From the NCBI GenBank assembly GCA_965219855.1, contig CBDCOR010000001.1:178372-242371 (forward strand): a DNA stretch of 64,000 bases, given 5' to 3'. Positions 48,356 to 58,113 of the stretch are shown here, one piece after another. Within the stretch, counting starts at the first letter, position 1; each line of letters starts with the position of its first letter. The stretch is from CAUZIZ01 sp965219855 (GTDB lineage: Bacteria > Acidobacteriota > UBA6911 > RPQK01 > JAJDTT01). Position numbers and translations under genes: made by a program. The notes under the pieces are model-generated. The model did no database searches. It had not been told where the DNA came from and saw only the letters and a list, made by a program, of their open reading frames with translations.

Positions 48356-48613
48356 TCACACCGGATGCTGGAATCCGGCCACCCACTCTACCGCTGCCCA
48401 GGCAGTCATGAAGGCAAGGAGCAGTAGCCAGGATAGCCGCAGCACGCGTCTAGAACTCCTCCGTCCAGGTCCCGTCCATTGAAGATCCGCCCGTTGCCAA
48501 TGACGCATGAAATTCTCACGCAAACCTAGAATGAGGGAGAAGGCCAAGGCGTAGAACAGGGCGAAACCGAAGGTGACAAGGAGGACCAGACCCCAATACG
48601 GTATCCAGGTCAC
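48356..48613 (-). CDS. Small membrane protein, unknown function
   Basis: 85 residues from GTG 48613, preceded by GGAAGGGAAACC. Two membrane helices (YWGLVLLVTFGFALFYALAFSLILG and VLRLSWLLLLAFMTAWAAVEWVAG) separated by a basic, tryptophan-containing loop. No family recognised. Coding nature is supported by the ribosome-binding site and the clean two-helix pattern. Confidence 0.55.
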   Translation of the reverse strand: MTWIPYWGLVLLVTFGFALFYALAFSLILGLRENFMRHWQRADLQWTGPGRRSSRRVLRLSWLLLLAFMTAWAAVEWVAGFQHPV

Positions 48614-48655
48614 GGTTTCCCTTCCGACGGCGGCGAAACGAGGCCGGAGACTATA

Positions 48656-49231
48656 CTATTCTACCCGGGCTGAGGCCAGGTTCATCGAGGCGATGAATGG
48701 CAAGTCTCGATATCGATCTCGGTAGTCCAATCCGTATCCGATCAGGAATTCACGGCTTACCTGAAAACCAACATAGTTGAGAGGCAGCTCTGCGAGACGC
48801 AGATCCGGTCGATCCAGCAGCGTACACAGGCTAAGCGACATAGGTTTCCTCGCCGAGAGCAAGCTGCACAGGTAGTTTGCGGTCAGGCCGGTGTCAACAA
48901 TATCTTCTACCAGCAGGACGTGTCTACCAGCAATGTCTTCCTGCAGGTCCTTCACGATTCGCACCTTCCCTGTTCGGCGCTGGGCGGCATACCGACTGAT
49001 CGCGATGAAATCCAATTGCAGCGGGATCTCCAACTCTCGGACAAGGTCACAAGTAAAAACCAAGGCCCCTTTCAAGATTCCAACAACCAGGAGCTCCCTG
49101 CCCGCGTAGTCGGTGCTGATCCTGAGCCCCAGCTGTGCTACCCGAGTGCGAATAGTCTTCTCGTCGTAGACGACGTCGCTGGCCACGTCACCCGCCCCCG
49201 CCTTGTGATAGCTGGTTGCCGGGAGACTCAC
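48656..49231 (-). CDS. hpt: Hypoxanthine-guanine phosphoribosyltransferase
   Basis: 191 residues. Purine salvage enzyme that joins hypoxanthine or guanine to PRPP. The PRPP-binding loop VLLVEDIVDTGLT, the LVVGILKGALVFTCDLVREL segment and the C-terminal GYGLDYRDRYRDLPFIA (purine-binding Tyr and metal-binding Asp) are clear. The GTG start overlaps the stop of the upstream nuclease-like gene (GTGA), so the two are translated together. Confidence 0.95.
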   Translation of the reverse strand: MSLPATSYHKAGAGDVASDVVYDEKTIRTRVAQLGLRISTDYAGRELLVVGILKGALVFTCDLVRELEIPLQLDFIAISRYAAQRRTGKVRIVKDLQEDIAGRHVLLVEDIVDTGLTANYLCSLLSARKPMSLSLCTLLDRPDLRLAELPLNYVGFQVSREFLIGYGLDYRDRYRDLPFIASMNLASARVE

Positions 49232-49575
49232 TGAAGCACTCCGAACTTGAAGAGAAGCTTCCGATAATCTCGCCCATAGAGAATCTTGACGTTGATCTCG
49301 GGGTAGAGATTGCGCATCTTACGGATCTTCCCGTTCTTCTTGGTGACCAGACTCTGCTTCATGGTGGTAAGTTCGACATACAGATCGAACTCAGGAAGAT
49401 AGAAATCGGGGGTGAAGCTCTCGACTATTCGACCATCGGAGCTGCGTTCCAGGGCAAAGGAAACAGGCTCGTAGCGCCAATCCACTCGATAGAAATCCAA
49501 GAAGCGCGCAAGCTCCGCTTCACTTTCGTGAGCGAAAGACACAGATGGAACCGTAGTGTCGCCACTAGCCCGCAT
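49228..49575 (-). CDS. PD-(D/E)xK-like nuclease-fold protein
   Basis: 115 residues. SEAELARFLDFYRVDWRYEP, then SFTPDFYLPEFDLYVELTTM, resembles the core of PD-(D/E)xK nucleases, where a buried Asp and a Glu-x-Lys follow. Here the last motif is E-L-T, so the lysine is not at the usual position and the activity is uncertain. Its start codon lies inside the left end of foldback repeat D1 (…CGATGAGAAATGCGGGC), so the native N-terminus may have been altered by the repeat. Coupled to hpt. Confidence 0.6.
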   Translation of the reverse strand: MRASGDTTVPSVSFAHESEAELARFLDFYRVDWRYEPVSFALERSSDGRIVESFTPDFYLPEFDLYVELTTMKQSLVTKKNGKIRKMRNLYPEINVKILYGRDYRKLLFKFGVLQ

Positions 49576-49662
49576 TTCTCATCGCCGGTCTACGTGCGCA
49601 AAAGCCTTGCCCGAACAGCACTTGCACCGCCTCACTAGAGCGCGCCATGAGAAGCCTGGGCT
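49567..49662. repeat. Foldback repeat family D, copy 1
   Basis: 96 bp with ends AGCCCGCATTTCTCAT and ATGAGAAGCCTGGGCT, an imperfect inverted repeat. Its left end contains the start codon of the nuclease-like gene. Confidence 0.7.
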
Positions 49663-49686
49663 CGCCGTATTGAGGCTAAGTACGCC

Positions 49687-49819
49687 AACCCGCATTTCTC
49701 ATCGCTGATCTACTGCGACCCCGCAATCATCCGCCCTGGCTGTGTTAGGCTCGGTCGCAAGCCTTGCCAGGACGGCCCTTGCGGCGCCTCGCTACGACAA
49801 GCGATGAGAAATCCGGGCT
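49687..49819. repeat. Foldback repeat family D, copy 2
   Basis: 133 bp with ends AACCCGCATTTCTCATCGCT and AGCGATGAGAAATCCGGGCT, inverted with two mismatches. Same terminal sequence as copy 1, 24 bp away in the same direction. The remaining ~110 bp to the next gene shows nothing. Confidence 0.75.
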
Positions 49820-49930
49820 AAGGTAATTTACCAAAGGGATCTGACAGGTGCCGCCCGGCATACGAAGGGTGAGGGAAGGAGGATCAGTTGCGGGCCAGGG
49901 AGCCCAATCGGAAAATCGGCAAAGAAGCCT

Positions 49931-52900
49931 TCATTCTTGAACCACGGGAAGCACTGCCGAGAGGAAGTCCATTCCATGATTACCGAAGAGTTCCTGGGCC
50001 ACCACACCTTGAGAGGCGTCCAGTGTGATGTACCCGCCGTTGAGGCCGGCACTTTCAGGAATCAGATTCTCGAGGATATCTGACAGCCGACCATTCTTGC
50101 TCAATACAAACTCCCTTTCACCTCTTCCAAGACCTTCAGCGCTGAAGACTCGAAGCGCGACTTGTACTGGCTCGTCGTTGGGATTGAAGACTGCAATTCC
50201 AGAAAACATGTCCGTGGCGAAGTCTAGCGGGTCGACCGCCCCGTTCGCTACCTGGCTGAAGACGGCCTTGGTATAGAGTGTCTGCTGTAGCGGTATGGCC
50301 GCCGCGAAGTTGATCTGTTTCGGATCCCCGAAGACCACATCCCCCAGAATACCGGGACCGTCAACCTGAACCTCAATCGATCCAACGGTCAAGTTTCCAA
50401 CGCTGGGACCCAGAGGAAGAATCTGGTTGGCATCTCTCTGAAAGGTCTGACGAGGAGCCAGCGTCAGCGGACCGCCGATCCCCACGATCACCCCGTCCTC
50501 CCGATAAGCAATCACGGTTGCTGCCCGAGGCTGATTTGAGACATTGAGAAGCTTCAAACTGGTGAAAAAAGTGGTCCCGGAGTTCATGTCGCGCCCGTTG
50601 GCGAGCTGGGCCGAATAGAGCCGGGTTGCCTCTCCGGCCACCGAGGCGTTGAGGCCGAGAACCGTGTCTGACAACTCGATTAATTCGAATCCAATCGCGC
50701 CCGGTCCCGCGACGACTTCCACCATGACCGAACCGTCCGAGATTGGAAGTTGAAGGCCAAATAACGTCGCCACGGAATCAAACAGGAGACCGAGTGGGAG
50801 CAGCTGCCTGGTCAGCGAGTCACCCACGGGTTGACCTGTCGGCTCGAAAAAAGTCAGCGCCAAGGTGATCCCCTCTTCGTTGGGATTGGCAATACTCAGA
50901 AAGGTTCGGGCGTCCTGAGAATCTTCCAGGGCCGGAAAACTATCGGGCCCCTCGTAGATTCGCGTGAAATAGAAGAGTTTGGACTGCTCCTTCCAGGCGA
51001 TGGATCCATCCATCTTCGTCAGGGGACCTGAGAGCCCGTTGCCAAACTGGAAGAAGCTAGTGAGCTCAGGCGTGGAGCTCTTCATGCGAATCCACCCTTC
51101 CTGCCGGGTGTCCGAAGAGACATCGAAAAACTCGCTGCCCAGTTTGGCCAACTGCTGATCTCGCCCCACCGACTCGATGTGAGGGTTCCCCGGAAAGACC
51201 AGGGGTTCCCCGTCCGGAGTATAGCCTTCCACCAGGACAACACCGTCTGAAGGTGAGAGGTTTGCAACGGCGTAGCCGGAGAATCGTTCGCGATCGGCAC
51301 GATACAGTGGGAAGAGCAATTCCTGACTCGAGGCCTGAAAGAGGATCCGCTTTCCTTCCAGGTCAAACGTACTTTCGGCAAACACTTGGTAGACTCCCTG
51401 ACCCTCGAAAGCGACGGCGTAAGACCCTACAGAGAGATCGGTCGGGTGACTGCTCCCCTCCTGACTCGGGGTAATCCCAACAATGGCCTGCAAACCATCG
51501 CGATCGGGGAGCACCTCGACCCGGTCGTACTCGAACAGGATATCCCCATTCTAAAACAGCGTGACCGAAAAGCTATTTCCGGGACGCGGTTCTGAGTCTG
51601 AGTATTCAGGAACCGCTTCCCAAGTCAGGGTAATACTTCCAGTTCCGAAGGAGGCCTCGATCTCTCCTCCTTCGTCCGGATCCAGGTCCGTAAACAGAGG
51701 TGCGATACGGGGAGGTCCGGAGAGAAATCGGCTTTCGCTTCTAGCGATCCCAGGCTGACTGTCGCCACCTGAAAAGGTAAGGTTCCCGTCGCTGTTCACG
51801 ACCACCTCGGTATAGCTCTTACCCCAGAAAGGAAACGAGAACCCTTCTTGGAAGGTGAAAAGCATTTCGCCATCGTCCTCGAGCAAATCCAGTTGGTTGA
51901 CCGGCTCGTTGAGGATCAGGTTGATCTCCCTGAGAGTCTCTCCTGCCCCGACGTCAACCACCACCATCTGGGTAGGATCATCCTCGAGGAAACCGGACTC
52001 CCCTTCCCCGTTATAGTAGTCCTTGGGAAAATTGGTGAACCGAGTATCGAAGGGACCGACTGAGCTGCCACCCACAAAAGCTGGCTCCAAGGGCTCGATA
52101 AAGACAACGTACTGACCTGGCGAGAGTCCGGGCAGTTCGTAGCTTCCGCCTTCATTGATCAGGAAGTCGGAGACTACCGATACCATCTCCTCTGGAGACT
52201 CGAGAACCGATTCGTCAGCTCCCAAGGAGACCTGAACGGCGACCACGTTCGCACCCCCTACCGATGTCCCAGTGGGGCGAGAAATCGTGCCTTTGATTGT
52301 CCCGGTAGTGGAACCGAAATCCTCTTCCGGATAGAGCCAGGAGAACCAGGCCACATCGTCACGCAGCGGAGCACTGGGACCAAACAGCTGGGCAAAGGGA
52401 TACATCACAGGAACGAACTTGTTGTCTGCAAGGATGCCCCCGGCCATCGCCCGACCCGCCTGAGTGTGGTCCAATCCCAAGAGGTGACCGATCTCGTGTA
52501 GCGTCACACTCGAAAAACGCGCTATTTGCTCCGTCTGAAGACCGTTCAGAAGCGCAAATCCATAGATATAGTTCAACGTTTGAGAGCTCGAAGCTCTGAT
52601 CCCGGCGAAGCCGAGGACCGTGTCGCTCGCTCCGGCACCCAGAAGACTATCGATGATGCTTCCATCTGCGTCGAAAACGATCGGGTTCTCCGGGCGCGCC
52701 TGATTGGTGATCACTCCGAAGTTCGAGACGGTTACATCCTCATCGAGAAAGCCAAGTCCAGGATTCTCGATCTGTAGGGAAACCGTCGAGATATCTTCCC
52801 ACTTTGAGAACGACTCGCGCACGATATCGGCACCCCCCGCCCATTCCGGATCGGACAGATCTCTGTCCATCAGGTACTTCACGGGATGGTCCGGATTCCA

Positions 52901-53032
52901 GCGAAAGACTCTTCCGCCAGGCAGTAGAGTGCGGGGCCCACCCGCTATCAGAAGCGGCATCAGAAGCCAAAGAATGAAAAGCGTGAAGAGGGTCCCGAGG
53001 AAGCTGAATCTGCGCCTCACTCCGGACCCCAT
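49931..53032 (-). pseudogene. Matrixin-type (M10-like) secreted metalloprotease, interrupted by TAG
   Basis: One frame from ATG 53032 broken only by TAG at 51551-51553 (codon 494 of about 1033). An N-terminal signal or anchor helix precedes a zinc protease domain with the full HEIGHLLGLDH motif, and a downstream Met (VPVMYP) that could be the Met-turn. Then come beta domains: a carboxypeptidase-regulatory-like one (TTGTIKGTISRPTGTSVGGA), one ending at the TAG (GNSFSVTLF-stop-NGDILFEYD), and a long beta-rich tail. A GAG-to-TAG or CAG-to-TAG change fits the context. The protease domain would still be made; about half the protein would be lost. Confidence 0.85.
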
Positions 53033-53148
53033 GAGATCGTATCGAAGTCCTGTCCTAGCGAGGTGCCTCTGGTTCGACCCGCGGTTGCCCCAGAAGCATG
53101 AGTCTGGCGGAGAGGGCTCTGACTCGCGACCATCACCAAGCGGACTTA

Positions 53149-53763
53149 TCATTGAGTCGAGTGTCCCCTGCCCGACCAGTAACTTTGGATCTTGTCGACC
53201 AGGGACAAAAACCGTGAAAGTGGAATCGGGTTCGCCTTCTCCAGCGCCCCTTGATCATGGTCGGTGAGGCCGGAGCCAACGGCCAGTTCAGCTGAAACGT
53301 TATGGGCCAGATTTCGGTTGCCCAGACTATTGGTGACTGCTAGGTAGTCTTGAACTCTCTCGACCTGAAAAACTCCCTGGGAGAGGCCTACCGGACTGGT
53401 CAAGCCGATTCGACTGTCGGCATGGAGAAAGAGCAATGCCTCCTGGCCCTCATGATATTGGGGAAGACCGGGAATCCCAAATCCCTTCTGGCTTGCACTG
53501 ATCTGTCGAAAAACTACGGTTTCACCTGCACTTACTCCCTTGATCCCCTCCCGCACTTGGAACGTATAAGCGGTAACCAGAAGGCCGGTCGCCCCATCCT
53601 GCGCTGTCTTCATCTTCAGACACGTACCCCAGAAGACTCGATCCGCCAACCTGACCATCTCAAACAGGTTGACGGTTTGAACTGTCGTTGCTCCCAGCTG
53701 CGTTCCGAAAAAGACCAGAAACCAGAGCCAGATTCCCTGCCTCGCGCGACGCCAAGACATCAT
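53149..53763 (-). CDS. Exported protein associated with the matrixin gene
   Basis: 204 residues with a signal peptide (IWLWFLVFFGTQLGA) and strong AAGGAGG site before the ATG. Body residues include LFEMVRLADRVFWGTCL, TAYTFQVREGIKGV and VVFRQISAS, a pattern of beta strands. I recall similar proteins encoded next to matrixin-like proteases, but I cannot name a family. It ends 117 bp before the protease start, so probably one operon. Confidence 0.7.
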   Translation of the reverse strand: MMSWRRARQGIWLWFLVFFGTQLGATTVQTVNLFEMVRLADRVFWGTCLKMKTAQDGATGLLVTAYTFQVREGIKGVSAGETVVFRQISASQKGFGIPGLPQYHEGQEALLFLHADSRIGLTSPVGLSQGVFQVERVQDYLAVTNSLGNRNLAHNVSAELAVGSGLTDHDQGALEKANPIPLSRFLSLVDKIQSYWSGRGHSTQ

Positions 53764-53980
53764 CTATCCTCCTTACGGATGTCCCTCATGGCTATCTCTT
53801 ACAATAATCCCACACTGACACAACTTGACCCTCTTGCCTGCCTTTCCTATTCTAGCGGGAGAAAAGGTTCGGAGTTGGATGAGATTCTTCCGCCACTTCT
53901 GTTCTCCCGTCTAGTTTTTTTTACTTATTGATGCAGTTCAAGAGCTTCCGTTGCAACAAGAGCCTCTATCGCGAGCCCGA
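53764..53980. other. Divergent intergenic region
   Basis: About 215 bp. No gene seen; promoters for the exported protein and the methyltransferase likely lie here. Confidence 0.35.
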
Positions 53981-55237
53981 ATGAAGACTCCCACCCTGAA
54001 AAAAGTCGCTTCACAGATTTTCGGTCCGGAGTACCCAGAGGCGGAAGCGGCCTGGGTAGAGTACTGGGAAAAGAGCCCGGAACGGGCCAGAGGCCTCCTT
54101 GGCACCTTCGAACCCCTCACCTGGTTCGATTTCAGAGGCAGGCGGGTGCTCGATATCGGATGCGGCATCGGAAGCCTGTCGAACATGCTCTCTGCTCGAG
54201 GCGCAGAGTACGTCGGTGGTGACTACACCTTCCACGTGTTGCAGTTCGCCACTCCCGGTTCCGGCAGATCCTACATTCAATGCAACGGCATGCACCTGCC
54301 TTTCCGCGACAGCTGCTTCGACTACGTCTTCGCCTTCGATGTCATCGAGCATCTGGTTGGCGGTACCGCCTGCCAACTGCAGTTTCTCCGTGAGCTGCGT
54401 CGGGTGCTGCGGCCCCTGGGGATGATCCTCTTGACTACACCGAACTGGTGGTACCCTTACGAAGCGCACTCAGACCTCTTCTTCCCCCAGTACCTCCCAT
54501 CTCCACTGCGCGATCTCTATCTCTCCTGGCGCAATCCGGTGTTCCTGCGCGAACACGGCTCGTTCAGCCATATTCGCTTGATGAAACCCCTCACCCTGCG
54601 CCGGTGCTTGCGCGAGAGCGGTCTGACTTTTCTTCATTCCTTGCCCTGTGGTTTGGACAAACGTGATTATGCGAAGCTCTTTCCCTTCCGCAGCTTGCTC
54701 GCCAGGCTGGGCTTGGGCTGGCATCTGCACGCTGAATTCTGGGGAATCCTGGCTCGACAAGAAGCGCGCGAAAGTCTTCGGCTGAAGTTGAAGAATCGGA
54801 GGCCCCGCGGCCAGAGTGAATCCTGGGATGCTTCCCAGGGGGATTTCTCACCAATCATCGATTTTGATCGGGGGACTTTCGCCAACCAGCTGGGTCCAGG
54901 ATGGTACGCACACGAAGACGGTAGTCCCTCCCTGCGCTGGACCAAGCGAGAAGCCATATGCTATCTGGAGGCACGCGAATCCACTCCCTTTTTCCATCTC
55001 CATGGCTACAGTCCCCGGGAGAACCACCTTGAAGTCTGGGTGGACGAACAACGCATTGGCGAGCACTACATCGAGCCCAGTTCGGACTTTCGACTCCGGT
55101 TCTTGTTGCCCTTCGAAAGGACCGAGGACCGAATCTTTCGGGTGAGCCTGCGCTGCGACGACGCCTTCAGACCGTCCGATTCGAAGGATGAGAGAGAACT
55201 GGGGGTGATCGTCTTTTCTACCGGGCTGAAGCGATGA
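53981..55237 (+). CDS. Class I SAM-dependent methyltransferase with C-terminal beta domain
   Basis: 418 residues from ATG 53981; a TTG 30 bp upstream is possible but less likely. The SAM-binding motif I VLDIGCGIGSL and the later FAFDVIEHLVGG fit the Methyltransf_11 type. After ~270 residues comes a separate ~140-residue beta-rich domain (ENHLEVWVDEQRIGEHYIEP, RIFRVSLRCDD) of a kind seen in polysaccharide-related proteins. Its stop overlaps the glycosyltransferase start (ATGA), so the two act together, probably in surface-glycan assembly. Confidence 0.8.
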   Translation: MKTPTLKKVASQIFGPEYPEAEAAWVEYWEKSPERARGLLGTFEPLTWFDFRGRRVLDIGCGIGSLSNMLSARGAEYVGGDYTFHVLQFATPGSGRSYIQCNGMHLPFRDSCFDYVFAFDVIEHLVGGTACQLQFLRELRRVLRPLGMILLTTPNWWYPYEAHSDLFFPQYLPSPLRDLYLSWRNPVFLREHGSFSHIRLMKPLTLRRCLRESGLTFLHSLPCGLDKRDYAKLFPFRSLLARLGLGWHLHAEFWGILARQEARESLRLKLKNRRPRGQSESWDASQGDFSPIIDFDRGTFANQLGPGWYAHEDGSPSLRWTKREAICYLEARESTPFFHLHGYSPRENHLEVWVDEQRIGEHYIEPSSDFRLRFLLPFERTEDRIFRVSLRCDDAFRPSDSKDERELGVIVFSTGLKR

Positions 55238-57564
55238 TCTCAAGGCTGATCCTGTGGGTCCTGCTCCTGCCGCTACAAATCATCATTGCGCTGACCCTGG
55301 GCCTCTCGGAGCTTCTTCGGGCCTTCCTGCCCCATCCCTCCTGGAAGGACGGTAGACCAGAGGGGCAGCCGCTTGAGCGGCCCCTTTGTTCCATCGTCAT
55401 CCTGAATTGGAATGGCCGCCATTTGCTGGAAGAGAGTCTCCCGGCGGTGGAACGGGCTGTTGCCTTCAGCCAGGCAGAACACGAGGTCATCCTGGTGGAC
55501 AACGGAAGCTCGGATGACAGTTTGGCATGGGTTCAGACTCAGCATCCCGGTGTCAGAATTGTCCCCTTGAAGAAAAACATCGGCTTCGGTGAAGGGAACA
55601 ATCGAGGGATCGAGGAGGCCCACTACAAGATTGTGGTTCTTCTGAACAACGACATGATTGTGGCCGAGGATTTCCTTCCTCCTCTGCTCGAGCCCTTCTC
55701 CGACGGACGCGTGTTTGCAGTCTCCAGCCAGATTGTCTTCCCTGAGGGCAAGCGGAGGGAGGAAACCGGAAATGCTCAAGGCCGACTCAGACGGGGATTC
55801 CTTCATCTGTCTCACGAACCCCTGTTGCCCTGTCACTCGACGAGACGATTCCTGCCGGTGCTTTGGCCAGGAGGGGGATCCTCCGCCTTTCACAGACAGC
55901 GTTTTCTGGACCTGGGCGGATTCTCCACGCTCTTTTCACCTTGTTATGTCGAGGACACCGATATCGGCTACCGGGCCTGGCGGCGCGGTTGGAGAGTGCT
56001 CCTGGCGGCTGAGAGTACCGTTCTGCACAAGCACCGCAGCACCAGCGCCAGAGTCTATAGTAAAAAGCAGATCAAACGACTCGTCGAAGAGCGGAAACTC
56101 TGGTACCTGTGGAAGAACTTCCAATGGCGCACCCTGGTGTCCCATTTTCTCCTCTTTCCGGTTCATCTGACACGAGAGATGAGCCTCGGAGGCTACCTCC
56201 GAGCGCTTCGAAGAATCCCGCGAATCTTCCACCTGCGCTTGACTGAAGCTCGACGCTCCTTGACTGACTCGACGATTCTGGAATGGACTACCAGGCCCCT
56301 CTCCTACTTACAGCAAGGTGGCTCGAGTGCCCTATTCTTCCAGGCTCAGCCCAAGCGGCTGCGAATCCTGGTGGTGAGTGCCTATCTTCCCCAACTGGGC
56401 TACCACGGAGGAGCCGGTCGAGTCTTCCAATTGATCCGGCAGGTTTCCCGGAAACACGATATTACGCTTCTCACTTTCCTGGAGAGCGACAAGGAGCGAG
56501 AACAGTTTTCACAGATCACCCCCTATTGCCGCCGACTGGAGCACGTCTACCGCCGCGCCTACTCCCCGGTCTCTTCCTTTCCCTACGAGCCCTTCGAGGA
56601 GTTCAATTGTCCGGATCTACGATTGAAGATGGAGGAAATTCTGGCGGAGGAGGATTTCGACGTAGTTCACTTCGAATGGGCTCAAATGGTCCAGTACGCG
56701 GACCTGGTTCCCGCGGAAACCAAGCGTCTTCTCACCGAAATCGAGGTCAACTACGCCGCTCACTTCACCCGGATCAAGGTGGAGCGACGCACCGCTGCCA
56801 AGGTGAAGAAATTCTATGACACGCTTCAAACACTCAATCGAGAGCTCGAACTCTGCCGCAGGGTCGATCATGTCATCTGTGTAACAGACCTGGATCGGGA
56901 CTATCTTCGCGGGTTCCTGCCCAGGGAACAACTCGAAGTGGTGAACACGGGTGTGGACACCAGATACTTCGCCTACGATAACTCGGAGATCGAACCGAAC
57001 AGCTTGGTTTTTGTGGGCGCCTTCCGGCACGATCCCAACCTCGATGCCATGACTTACTTCTGCGAAGAGATCCTCCCCAGGGTCCTCAAGAGCAAACCCG
57101 ACACCCAACTCTACATCGTTGGCTCGTCCCCACCTCCCCCAATCCGAGATCTGGCCAATCACCCGCGGATAACCGTTACGGGCTTCGTGCCCGACATCCG
57201 AGACTACTACCGCAAGGCTCAAGTAGTTGTGGTCCCGCTGCGAACGGGCGTGGGAATCCGAGGGAAGATCCTGGAGGCGTGGTCCGTGGGTAAGGCGGTC
57301 GTCGCCACCTCACTGGCCTGTCAGGGAATTCGAGCCGTTCACGGGAAGAACGTCCTCGTCGCCGACCAACCTGCAGAGTTCAGCGCCTGGACAACCGCAC
57401 TGCTACGTCAACCAGATTTCGCCGCCGAATTGGGCCACGCCGGAAGAAAGACTGTCGAAGAACTCTATGACTGGGAAGCGATTGGAGAGCAGATGAGTCT
57501 CTTCTATGAATCGATCGCGCCAGCGAGGTCGCAGGTCGCTGAGGAAGACGCCGTCGGAGAGTAA
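55234..57564 (+). CDS. Bifunctional glycosyltransferase: GT2 plus GT4
   Basis: 776 residues. An N-terminal membrane helix (LILWVLLLPLQIIIALTLGL), then a GT2 (GT-A fold) domain, residues ~50-300: SIVILNWNGRHLLEESL, VILVDNGSSDDS, LLNNDM and YVEDTDIGYRAWRRGW. From about 365 a GT4 (GT-B fold) domain: GAGRVFQLIRQ, VNTGVDTRYF, LVFVGAFRHDPNLDAM and VPLRTGVGIRGKILEAWSVG. The two activities would add sugars in sequence, probably to an exported glycan or lipid carrier. Coupled to the upstream methyltransferase by ATGA. Confidence 0.9.
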   Translation: MISRLILWVLLLPLQIIIALTLGLSELLRAFLPHPSWKDGRPEGQPLERPLCSIVILNWNGRHLLEESLPAVERAVAFSQAEHEVILVDNGSSDDSLAWVQTQHPGVRIVPLKKNIGFGEGNNRGIEEAHYKIVVLLNNDMIVAEDFLPPLLEPFSDGRVFAVSSQIVFPEGKRREETGNAQGRLRRGFLHLSHEPLLPCHSTRRFLPVLWPGGGSSAFHRQRFLDLGGFSTLFSPCYVEDTDIGYRAWRRGWRVLLAAESTVLHKHRSTSARVYSKKQIKRLVEERKLWYLWKNFQWRTLVSHFLLFPVHLTREMSLGGYLRALRRIPRIFHLRLTEARRSLTDSTILEWTTRPLSYLQQGGSSALFFQAQPKRLRILVVSAYLPQLGYHGGAGRVFQLIRQVSRKHDITLLTFLESDKEREQFSQITPYCRRLEHVYRRAYSPVSSFPYEPFEEFNCPDLRLKMEEILAEEDFDVVHFEWAQMVQYADLVPAETKRLLTEIEVNYAAHFTRIKVERRTAAKVKKFYDTLQTLNRELELCRRVDHVICVTDLDRDYLRGFLPREQLEVVNTGVDTRYFAYDNSEIEPNSLVFVGAFRHDPNLDAMTYFCEEILPRVLKSKPDTQLYIVGSSPPPPIRDLANHPRITVTGFVPDIRDYYRKAQVVVVPLRTGVGIRGKILEAWSVGKAVVATSLACQGIRAVHGKNVLVADQPAEFSAWTTALLRQPDFAAELGHAGRKTVEELYDWEAIGEQMSLFYESIAPARSQVAEEDAVGE

Positions 57565-57572
57565 GGGCTCAC

Positions 57573-57648
57573 ATCATCGTCGCTCCGCGCCCTCGACACC
57601 GTCGCGCTCGCCACAAACATCATCGTACTTACGAAATGGAACGCTAGG
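57573..57648. repeat. Half element of MITE family B (right half)
   Basis: About 76 bp resembling the right half of the element at 60505-60773: GTCGCTCCGCGCCCTCGACA, CGTCGCGCTCGCCACAA and GGAACGCTAGG. It ends next to the glycosyltransferase gene and lacks the left half. Confidence 0.6.
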
Positions 57649-57656
57649 AGATTCTA

Positions 57657-58049
57657 CTACTCGGCGGGGTCCGGGGAGGAGTGGAGATGGGCTAGCTTCC
57701 AATTCCCGTCATCCCGCTGGTAGATCTCGGTCCAGCGTCCTGTTTGTCGCAGGAACTGATCCTTGATCTGGTAGGCCATGAGGAACTGGGAGGTGATCCA
57801 ACCAACATCGCCTTCAACTTCAATCTGTATGTTCTCGGTAAACAGAGTCAGTTCCTCTATCTGGGCGAAATACTGGTGCAGAGTGTTCTCGAAAGTCTTG
57901 AAATCTGAGAAACGGGGAGGCGGTACCGTATTGAAGACGACAACTTCTTCGGAGTAGAGCCTACGCAGGTTGCTTAGGCTCTTCTGTTGCCACGCCTTCA
58001 CATGTTCACGGTGCAAATTCAGTAGGAGCTCTCTTGGATTGTTGCGCAT
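57657..58049 (-). CDS. SnoaL/NTF2-like protein
   Basis: 130 residues, a single cone-shaped NTF2-like domain: LNLHREHVKAWQQKSLSNLR, FKTFENTLHQYFAQIEEL, and the closing beta strands WTEIYQRDDGNWKLAHLHSS. Many members are small isomerases, hydrolases or stress proteins; role unclear. No clear ribosome-binding site. It stands alone between repeats and an IS4 element. Confidence 0.75.
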   Translation of the reverse strand: MRNNPRELLLNLHREHVKAWQQKSLSNLRRLYSEEVVVFNTVPPPRFSDFKTFENTLHQYFAQIEELTLFTENIQIEVEGDVGWITSQFLMAYQIKDQFLRQTGRWTEIYQRDDGNWKLAHLHSSPDPAE

Positions 58050-58113
58050 TAGCTATGTGCACCCGAGCACGTGGCAGGATACCAGAAATTCGCTTCAATT
58101 TCCAGCCTGGCTT

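Noticed and set aside
49567..49819. Possible CRISPR array from repeated CCGCATTTCTCATCG
   Set aside because: Only two direct units with unequal spacing, plus inverted copies; no cas genes. These are foldback elements.
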